Positions 6,753-11,498 of a stretch of 11,498 nt of DNA are shown one piece after another; positions within the stretch are counted from its first letter, which is position 1, and every line of letters starts with the position of its first letter. Under the pieces are notes generated by a model that had not been told where the DNA came from, ran no database searches, and saw only the letters and a list, made by a program, of their open reading frames with translations. The stretch is from Friedmanniella sp. Lineage in GTDB: Bacteria; Actinomycetota; Actinomycetes; Propionibacteriales; Propionibacteriaceae. The stretch is from the NCBI GenBank assembly GCA_025964935.1, contig JAOPXW010000136.1, positions 1-11,498 of the forward strand, in the 5' to 3' direction. Both the position numbers and the translations under genes were made by a program.

Positions 6753-8654
6753 GTGACCATTCCGGACGTGGCGCCCCTCCTCGACGGCGAGCCTCTGCAC
6801 GACCAAGTCGTCTTCCAGACCCGACTGCAGCGCTACTGGCCCGACCTGATCACCGGCCTGACCGGGGCCTACCCGGACCAGGCTCCCGAGATGGCGCGCC
6901 GGCTGGCGATGATCGCGGCGGAGAACTTCCGCCAGCGACCGGCCGACCTGCGGCTGCTCGACCTCCGACGGCACGCCGACCCGCAGTGGTTCCAGCACCA
7001 GCAGATGCTCGGCTACGCCACGTACGCGGACCGGTTCGGCGGCACCCTGAGGGGTGTGGCCGAGAAGGTCGACTACCTCTCCGAGCTGGGGGTCACCTAC
7101 CTGCACCTGATGCCGCTGCTGCGGCCGCGGCCGGGCCAGAACGACGGCGGGTACGCGGTGATGGACTACCGCGCCGTGCGGGAGGACCTCGGCACCGTCG
7201 ACGACCTGCGCGACCTCGCCACCACCCTGCGCGGCCGGGGCATCTCGCTGACCCTCGACCTGGTCCTGAACCACGTGGCCTACGAGCACGAGTGGGCCGT
7301 GCAGGCCCGGTCCGGCGACTCCTACTACCGCCGCTACTTCCACATGTTCGCCGACCGGGAGCTGCCGGACGCGTACGAGAGGTCGCTGCCCGAGGTCTTC
7401 CCCGACTTTGCGCCCGGGAGCTTCACCTACGACGAGGAGTCGCACTCCTGGGTCTGGACGACGTTCAACACCTGGCAGTGGGACCTCAACTGGCACAACC
7501 CCGACGTGCTCTACGAGTTCGCCGATTTGATCTGCTGGCTGGCCAACCTCGGGGTGGAGTGCCTGCGGCTGGACGCGATCGCCTTCCTCTACAAGCGGAT
7601 GGGCACGGCCTGCCAGAACCAGCCGGAGGTGCACGCCATCACCCAGGCGCTGCGGGCCGTCGCCCGGATCGCCGCCCCGGCCCTGATCTTCAAGGCCGAG
7701 GCGATCGTGGGGCCGTCGGACCTGGCCCCCTACCTCGGCGTGGGCAAGCACGCGGGCAAGGTGAGCGATGTGGCCTACCAGAACTCGCTGATGGTGCAGA
7801 TCTGGTCGGTGCTCGCGGCCAAGGACACCCGGCTGTTCTGCACCGCCATGAACCGCTTCCCGGCCAAGCCGGTGTCCACGGTCTGGGGCACCTACCTGCG
7901 CTGCCACGACGACATCGGCTGGGCCATCGACGACGGGGACGCGGCGGCGGTGGAGCTCAACGGCTTCGAGCACCGCCGCTTTCTTTCCGAGTTCTACGCC
8001 GGGCTGTTCCCCATGAGCGACGCCCGGGGGCTGGTGTTCCAGGAGAACCTGGAGACCGGTGACCGCCGGATCAGCGGCACGGCCGCCTCCCTGATCGGGA
8101 TCGAGTCAGCCCTGAACGGCGGCGACGACGCGCACCTCGACCTCGCCGTACGCCGACTGCTGCTGGCCTACCGGCTGGTGCTCGGCTTCGGCGGGCTGCC
8201 GCTGCTCTACATGGGCGACGAGCTGGCCCTGCGCAACGACTACGGGTTCGCCGACGACCCCACCCACGCCGACGACAACCGCTGGGTGCACCGCCCGGAG
8301 ATGCCCTGGGACGTGGCCGAGCGTCGGCACCAGCCCGGGACGCTGGAGCACCGGGTCTGGCACGGGCTTCGGCACGCGATCACCGTCCGGGCGGCCCTGC
8401 CGAGCCTGCACGCGTCGGTGGAGGCCGAGATCATCGACCCGGTCAACCCGGCTGTGCTCGTCCTGCTGCGGCGCTCGGCGACCCAGACGATGGTCGGGGT
8501 CTACAACGTGACGCCCGAGGTCCAGAGCCTGCCCCGCTGGGTCGTCCCGCTGGGCAACTGGGCCTGGGACGCCCTGACCGAGGAGACCCCGCTGGGTGAC
8601 GGACCCCTGCGGGTCGAGCCGTACCAGGTCCGCTGGTTCGTGCAGGAGGCCTGA
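6753..8654 (+). CDS. Amylosucrase (GH13 subfamily 4)
   Basis: The protein has 633 residues, close to the usual length (about 635) of amylosucrases. It uses sucrose to build alpha-1,4-glucan with release of fructose. Catalytic motifs: nucleophile Asp274 in CLRLDAIAFLYK, acid/base Glu316 in LIFKAEAIVG, and transition-state pair His385-Asp386 in RCHDDIGWAID. The GQNDGGYAV motif (Asp131) and DDNRWVHRP segment correspond to the sucrose-pocket Asp and Arg of the Neisseria enzyme (assignment from memory). Order of parts: all-helical N-terminal domain (about 15-85), (beta/alpha)8 barrel with inserts (FGGTLRGVAEKVDYLSELGV onwards), and a C-terminal beta domain (about 555-633). No signal peptide, so cytosolic. 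The start at GTG 6753 is chosen because a good promoter places the transcript's first base there; GTG 6732 would add seven residues. Trehalose synthase is the main alternative, but motifs and length favour amylosucrase. Confidence 0.93.
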   Translation: MTIPDVAPLLDGEPLHDQVVFQTRLQRYWPDLITGLTGAYPDQAPEMARRLAMIAAENFRQRPADLRLLDLRRHADPQWFQHQQMLGYATYADRFGGTLRGVAEKVDYLSELGVTYLHLMPLLRPRPGQNDGGYAVMDYRAVREDLGTVDDLRDLATTLRGRGISLTLDLVLNHVAYEHEWAVQARSGDSYYRRYFHMFADRELPDAYERSLPEVFPDFAPGSFTYDEESHSWVWTTFNTWQWDLNWHNPDVLYEFADLICWLANLGVECLRLDAIAFLYKRMGTACQNQPEVHAITQALRAVARIAAPALIFKAEAIVGPSDLAPYLGVGKHAGKVSDVAYQNSLMVQIWSVLAAKDTRLFCTAMNRFPAKPVSTVWGTYLRCHDDIGWAIDDGDAAAVELNGFEHRRFLSEFYAGLFPMSDARGLVFQENLETGDRRISGTAASLIGIESALNGGDDAHLDLAVRRLLLAYRLVLGFGGLPLLYMGDELALRNDYGFADDPTHADDNRWVHRPEMPWDVAERRHQPGTLEHRVWHGLRHAITVRAALPSLHASVEAEIIDPVNPAVLVLLRRSATQTMVGVYNVTPEVQSLPRWVVPLGNWAWDALTEETPLGDGPLRVEPYQVRWFVQEA

Positions 8655-8731
8655 CCGTCGCCGGAGCGGGGGGTCCGGCCGGACCGGAGGAGGCTGCGGC
8701 CGCGGTCCGGGCGGCGCTGGCCGGGCTGGGC

Positions 8732-9217
8732 GTGGAGTGGGCCGAGACCCGACCCGGGGTCTTCTCGGTCCGACTGCCGGGGACCCACAAGCTGGTCACC
8801 GAGTGCGCCGTGGAGATCGGCCGGCACGCGGTCTCGCTGCGGGCCTTCGTGGCCCGGCGGCCCGACGAGAACCACGTCGGGGTCTACCGCTGGGTGCTGG
8901 AGCGCAACCTCAAGCTGTACGGGGTGGCCTTCGCCCTGGACGCCCTCGGGGACCTCTACCTGGTCGGCAGGGTGAGCTTCGGCTCGCTGGACGCGGCCGA
9001 GGTCGACCGGCTGCTCGGGGCGGTGGCCGACGCGGCGGACTCCAGCTTCGACACCATCGTGGCCCTCGGCTTCGCCGAGAGCATCCGGCGGGAGTGGGTC
9101 TGGCGGCGGTCCCGGGGTGAGTCCACGGCCAACCTGGCCGCCTTCGAGCGCCTCGACCCCGAGCGCCTCGACCCCGAGCGGCCTGATCCCGAGCGCCCCC
9201 CGCCGACCACGGGCTGA
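8732..9217 (+). CDS. YbjN-family protein (putative sensory-transduction regulator fold)
   Basis: The 161 residues from GTG 8732 match actinobacterial YbjN proteins: FSVRLPGTHKL, RAFVARRPDENHVGVYRWVL, LKLYGVAFALDALGDLYLVG, SSFDTIVALGFAESIRREW. The true N-terminus probably lies upstream, because the same frame continues back with a family-typical helix (AAAAVRAALAGLGVEW) but lacks any ATG, GTG or TTG there. A strong AGGAGG sits at 8644-8649, inside the end of the amylosucrase gene. It points to CTG 8651, which overlaps the amylosucrase stop, or to a GTC at 8657 with ideal spacing. GTG 8732 is kept as the first ordinary start. The C-terminus (res 139 on) is a tandem ERLDP-like repeat. The fold resembles type III secretion chaperones; the molecular role is not established. 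Probably translated from the amylosucrase mRNA. Confidence 0.8.
   Translation: MEWAETRPGVFSVRLPGTHKLVTECAVEIGRHAVSLRAFVARRPDENHVGVYRWVLERNLKLYGVAFALDALGDLYLVGRVSFGSLDAAEVDRLLGAVADAADSSFDTIVALGFAESIRREWVWRRSRGESTANLAAFERLDPERLDPERPDPERPPPTTG
9146..9200 (+). repeat. 15-bp tandem repeat encoding ERLDP-type units
   Basis: Two identical 15-bp units (9146-9160, 9161-9175), a third with three changes (9176-9190) and a partial fourth encode ERLDP, ERLDP, ERPDP, ERPPP at the C-terminus of the YbjN protein. The near identity of units 1 and 2 suggests recent expansion by replication slippage. Confidence 0.95.
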
Positions 9218-9225
9218 GGGCGCCA

Positions 9226-9239
9226 ACCCGGTTGCGGGT
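9226..9239. terminator. Small hairpin between convergent YbjN and PPOX genes
   Basis: ACCCG and CGGGT flank a GTTG loop in the 21-bp gap between two convergent stop codons (its last base is the first base of the PPOX stop triplet on the plus strand). It may act as a bidirectional terminator, but a five-pair stem without a T-run is weak. Confidence 0.3.
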
Positions 9240-9715
9240 CAGCCGTCGAGGCGGGCAGCCACGTCGGCGGGGAAGCCGCCGGTGGCGATCGGGCCCCACC
9301 GGGTCGGGGTGATGCGGATCAGGGACTTGTTCTGGACCCGCATCGCCTCGCGGTACTCGTCCCAGTCCGGGTGCTCACCGGCGATGCTGCGGAAGTAGTC
9401 CACCATCGGCTCGGTGGCCTCGGGCATGTGCAGCACCTCCGCGTCGCCGTCGACCTGCACCCACGCGCCGCCGAAGTCGTCCGACAGCACGCAGACCGAG
9501 ACCCGCGGGTCCCGCTCGGCGTTGCGGGTCTTGGCCCGGCCGGGGTAGGTCGAGATGACCAGGCGGCCCTCCGGGTCGACCCCGCCCGAGACCGGGGACA
9601 TCTGCGGTCGCCCGTCGGCCCGCAGGGTGGTGAGGACGAAGCTGTGCCGCCGGCGGACGAACTCCAGCAGCTCCGGCAGGTCGACCTTGTGGGTGGTGGC
9701 GACGGATCTGGGCAT
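9239..9715 (-). CDS. PPOX-class (pyridoxamine-phosphate-oxidase-like, probably F420-binding) protein
   Basis: The 158-residue protein starts at ATG 9713-9715. It has the split-barrel features of the family: [19 protein letters not shown] (strand pair facing the cofactor), [20 protein letters not shown] (phosphate-binding Lys/Arg cluster), [25 protein letters not shown] (dimer strands), and a C-terminal [10 protein letters not shown] strand. This pattern resembles mycobacterial F420-dependent members such as Rv1155 more than true PdxH, but cofactor (F420, FMN or none) and substrate cannot be read from the sequence. It follows the SDR gene by nine bases on the same strand and so is probably co-transcribed. 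A TAGGCT box six bases before the ATG may also give a separate leaderless transcript. Confidence 0.87.
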   Translation of the reverse strand: MPRSVATTHKVDLPELLEFVRRRHSFVLTTLRADGRPQMSPVSGGVDPEGRLVISTYPGRAKTRNAERDPRVSVCVLSDDFGGAWVQVDGDAEVLHMPEATEPMVDYFRSIAGEHPDWDEYREAMRVQNKSLIRITPTRWGPIATGGFPADVAARLDG

Positions 9716-9721
9716 CTCTCG

Positions 9722-9727
9722 AGCCTA
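9722..9727 (-). promoter_or_regulatory. Possible leaderless -10 box for the PPOX gene
   Basis: On the minus strand TAGGCT ends six bases before the ATG. Its first three bases are the TAG stop codon of the SDR gene, so stop codon and promoter overlap. No -35 is recognisable. There is also no well-spaced Shine-Dalgarno sequence for this gene, which fits leaderless expression. Confidence 0.4.
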
Positions 9728-10504
9728 GTGCCCGGCCTCCTCGAAGACCCGGTGCACCTTGTGCTGGGCGGCCTGGGCCCGGGGCCGGACCGTCATCCGG
9801 TCGATGTTGACGTGGGCGGGGCGGGCCGCCACCCAGGCCACGCAGTCGGCGATGTCCTCGGCCGAGAGCGGGTCGGCGACCCCGGCGTACACCGCGTCGG
9901 CCCGGGCCTGGTCGCCGTCGAAGCGGGTCAGGGCGAACTCATCGGTCTTCACCATCCCCGGCGAGATCTCCGCGATCCGGACGGGCTGGTCGACCAGCTC
10001 CAGCCGCATCGCCCCGGCGATGGCGCGCTCGGCGGCCTTGGCCCCGCAGTAGCCAGCACCCCCCTCGTACGCCCCGTCCGCGGCGACCGAGGTGATGAAG
10101 ATGACCTGGCCGGCGCGGGCGATCAGGGCGGGCAGCAGCGCCTTGGTCACCGCGGCGGCGCCGAGCACGTTGCTCGCGAACATGGACTGCCAGTGCTCGA
10201 GGTCGGCCTCGGCCACCGGCTCCTGACCGGCGGCGCCCCCGGCGTTGTTGACCAGCAGGTCGCAGTCGGCGCCGACGGCGGCCGCGAGGGCGGCCACCTG
10301 GGCGGGGTCGGTCACGTCGCAGGCGACGGCGGTGCCGTCGATCTCGGCGGCCAGGGTCTCGATCCGGTCGGTGCGGCGGGCGGCGCACACCACGCGGTAG
10401 CCACCGGCCGCCAGGGCGCGCGCACTGGCCGCCCCGATCCCGCTGCTCGCTCCGGTCACTACCGCCACCGGGCGCACGTCGGCGCCCGTCTTCTCTGTCG
10501 TCAT
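9725..10504 (-). CDS. Short-chain dehydrogenase/reductase (classical SDR)
   Basis: The protein has 259 residues, the usual classical SDR length; ATG at 10502-10504 with a GGGGAGA ribosome-binding site nine bases upstream. Rossmann cofactor motif TGASSGIG (17-24); CDV (62-64) after strand 3; NNAG (86-89); catalytic tetrad Asn112, Ser139, Tyr152 and Lys156 (GYCGAK), then the [10 protein letters not shown] segment. AARR after strand 2 (Arg43/Arg44) suggests a preference for NADP(H), by family rule. The best general match is the YdfG-like 3-hydroxy acid/serine dehydrogenase group, but the substrate cannot be named. It leads a two-gene unit with the PPOX protein and is divergent from phosphoglycerate mutase, with only 42 bp between the two start codons; its promoter must lie in or overlap the start of the mutase gene. 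Confidence 0.93.
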   Translation of the reverse strand: MTTEKTGADVRPVAVVTGASSGIGAASARALAAGGYRVVCAARRTDRIETLAAEIDGTAVACDVTDPAQVAALAAAVGADCDLLVNNAGGAAGQEPVAEADLEHWQSMFASNVLGAAAVTKALLPALIARAGQVIFITSVAADGAYEGGAGYCGAKAAERAIAGAMRLELVDQPVRIAEISPGMVKTDEFALTRFDGDQARADAVYAGVADPLSAEDIADCVAWVAARPAHVNIDRMTVRPRAQAAQHKVHRVFEEAGH

Positions 10505-10533
10505 GACCCTGATTCTCCCCGACGCCCGTCCAC

Positions 10534-10539
10534 TAGGCT
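10534..10539 (+). promoter_or_regulatory. -10 box for leaderless phosphoglycerate mutase mRNA
   Basis: TAGGCT ends seven bases before the ATG at 10547, so transcription should begin at the start codon. The preceding nine bases CACTAGGCT are identical to those before the PPOX gene on the other strand. There is no Shine-Dalgarno sequence in the gap and no clear -35 hexamer. Confidence 0.5.
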
Positions 10540-10546
10540 TCTCGCC

Positions 10547-11299
10547 ATGACTTCTACCTTGATCTTGCTGCGTCACGGCGAGAGCGAATGGAACGCCAAG
10601 AACCTCTTCACCGGGTGGGTCGACGTCAACCTGAACGAGAAGGGTGAGGCGGAGGCCAAGCGGGGTGGCGAGCTGCTGGTCGAGAACGGACTGCTGCCCG
10701 ACGTCGTCCACACCTCGCTGCTGCGCCGGGCGATCCGCACCGCCCAGATCGCGCTGGACGGGGCCGACCGGCACTGGATCGAGACCAAGCGCTCCTGGCG
10801 TCTGAACGAGCGGCACTACGGCGCGCTGCAGGGCAAGGACAAGGCCGAGACCCTGGCCGAGTTCGGCGAGGAGCAGTTCATGACCTGGCGCCGCTCCAAC
10901 GACGTGCCGCCGCCGCCGATCGACAACGACAACACCTACGCCACCTTCCACGACCCGCGCTACGCCGGCCTGCCGACCGAGGCCCGGCCGCGGACCGAGT
11001 GCCTGAAGGACGTGCTGCTGCGCGCGCTGCCCTACTGGTACGACCAGATCGTGCCCGACCTGATGGCCGGCCGCGTCACCCTGGTCGCCGCCCACGGCAA
11101 CTCGCTGCGCGCGATCGTCAAGCACCTGGACGGCATCGGCGACGACGAGGTCGTCGGCCTCAACATCCCCACCGGCATCCCCCTGGCCTACGAGCTCGAC
11201 GACGACCTCAAGCCCACCACCCCCGGCGGCCGCTACCTCGACCCCGAAGCCGCCGCCGCCTCCATCGAGGCCGTCAAGAACCAGGGCAAGAAGAAGTAA
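10547..11299 (+). CDS. gpmA: 2,3-bisphosphoglycerate-dependent phosphoglycerate mutase
   Basis: The 250-residue protein interconverts 3- and 2-phosphoglycerate in glycolysis and gluconeogenesis in the cytosol. The phosphohistidine motif [10 protein letters not shown] gives His10; Arg61 (LLRRAIRTA), Glu88 ([12 protein letters not shown]) and His183 ([10 protein letters not shown]) complete the active site at the positions normal for the family. Length and the [12 protein letters not shown] segment near the C-terminus match the cofactor-dependent enzyme rather than the other histidine phosphatases. The tail NQGKKK is Lys-rich. It appears to be expressed alone from a leaderless promoter and ends at a strong hairpin. 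In mycobacteria a YbjN-like gene (Rv0487) also sits next to gpm1 (Rv0489), recalled from memory, which agrees with the order here. Confidence 0.97.
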   Translation: MTSTLILLRHGESEWNAKNLFTGWVDVNLNEKGEAEAKRGGELLVENGLLPDVVHTSLLRRAIRTAQIALDGADRHWIETKRSWRLNERHYGALQGKDKAETLAEFGEEQFMTWRRSNDVPPPPIDNDNTYATFHDPRYAGLPTEARPRTECLKDVLLRALPYWYDQIVPDLMAGRVTLVAAHGNSLRAIVKHLDGIGDDEVVGLNIPTGIPLAYELDDDLKPTTPGGRYLDPEAAAASIEAVKNQGKKK

Positions 11300-11324
11300 G
11301 TGGGGGGTAGGTAGAAGGACAGGC

Positions 11325-11358
11325 AGAACCCCGGCGCACCCACTTACGCCGGGGTTCT
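11325..11358 (+). terminator. Strong hairpin terminator after gpmA
   Basis: A perfect 12-bp stem (11325-11336 with 11347-11358, AGAACCCCGGCG and its complement) with a 10-nt loop lies 25 bases after the gpmA stop. The 3' side is CTCAGTC, with no T-run, as is usual in high-G+C actinobacteria. The loop sequence CCCACTTA is complementary to the region over the gpmA stop codon (11297-11304), so a pseudoknot is possible. Confidence 0.8.
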
Positions 11359-11408
11359 CTCAGTCGTCTCAAGGCCCGGGCGTGGTCATTTTGTACCGGA
11401 CCCTCACC

Positions 11409-11498
11409 GGTTTGCGCGCCGCCGTCTCACGACCGAGAGAGCAGACACGCTTTTCGTCTGCGAACGAGGAAGCGAGTCGGCGGGTGTGAGCGCAAACC
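11409..11498. repeat. 90-nt imperfect palindrome at the window's right edge
   Basis: Nested arms: GGTTTGCGC (11409-11417) with GCGCAAACC (11490-11498); CCGCCG (11419-11424) with CGGCGG (11478-11483); a partly paired 16-nt stretch on each side; apical GCAGAC (11441-11446) with GTCTGC (11456-11461) around a 9-nt loop. No convincing gene lies in 11300-11498. This could be a structured RNA, a dispersed palindromic repeat, or the end of a mobile element cut by the window; none can be chosen from here. Confidence 0.5.

Noticed and set aside
3543..7973. Very long open frame (1476 codons) on the minus strand across the GTPase and amylosucrase genes
   Set aside because: It is antisense to three clear genes, reads as low-complexity Gly/Arg/Val/Pro sequence with no family match, and is explained by G+C-rich codon bias.
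9371..10546. Plus-strand upstream extension of the gpmA frame
   Set aside because: It overlaps the SDR and PPOX genes in antisense and lacks family similarity; the mutase begins at its conserved [13 protein letters not shown].
10505..11125. Minus-strand upstream extension of the SDR frame to 466 codons
   Set aside because: It runs antisense through gpmA; the Rossmann domain starts normally after the ATG at 10504, which has a ribosome-binding site.

Overview
The window is very G+C-rich with dense genes, short gaps, G/C-ending codons, GTG and possibly TTG starts, TANNNT-type -10 boxes (some giving leaderless mRNAs) and an F420-type flavin/deazaflavin oxidoreductase family member. This is a typical Actinomycetota chromosome. 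The gene order YbjN-like protein ... phosphoglycerate mutase resembles, from memory, the mycobacterial Rv0487-Rv0489 neighbourhood. The genus cannot be fixed from this sequence. No rRNA, tRNA, CRISPR array, transposase or integrase was seen.

Layout, left to right. Positions 1-760 (minus) hold the N-terminal 253 codons of the translational GTPase TypA/BipA, cut by the window edge. Positions 894-5278 (minus) hold a two-gene protease cassette. A cytosolic-looking subtilisin-like (S8) serine protease is transcribed first, followed 95 bp later by a TPR-CHAT protein with a caspase-like His/Cys pair. Divergent from it across a 280-bp regulatory gap, 5559-6698 (plus) encodes a P-loop GTPase fused to a DUF697-type membrane-associating domain. 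Next come a complete amylosucrase (6753-8654, plus, probably a leaderless mRNA) and a tightly linked YbjN-family protein (8732-9217, plus; true start uncertain). Facing them is a minus-strand pair: a short-chain dehydrogenase (9725-10504) followed 9 bp later by a PPOX-class protein (9239-9715). Finally 10547-11299 (plus) is the glycolytic 2,3-bisphosphoglycerate-dependent phosphoglycerate mutase. It has a strong hairpin terminator and is followed by a 90-nt imperfect palindrome that reaches the window edge.

How the genes may work together. TypA, amylosucrase, phosphoglycerate mutase and YbjN are housekeeping or central-metabolism genes and show no special link to the proteases. The most interesting unit is S8 protease + TPR-CHAT protease (+ divergent GTPase-DUF697). 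Two intracellular proteases of different catalytic class share an operon, one carries a TPR sensor/scaffold array, and the S8 protein has three tandem copies of the hexapeptide TFNHGV just before its catalytic domain. This looks like a regulated proteolytic cascade of the kind seen in bacterial conflict or cell-death systems. That role is inference; the catalytic motifs themselves are plainly visible.

No gap exceeds 300 bases. The largest are the divergent promoter region 5279-5558 and the 3' end 11300-11498; both are described in the features.
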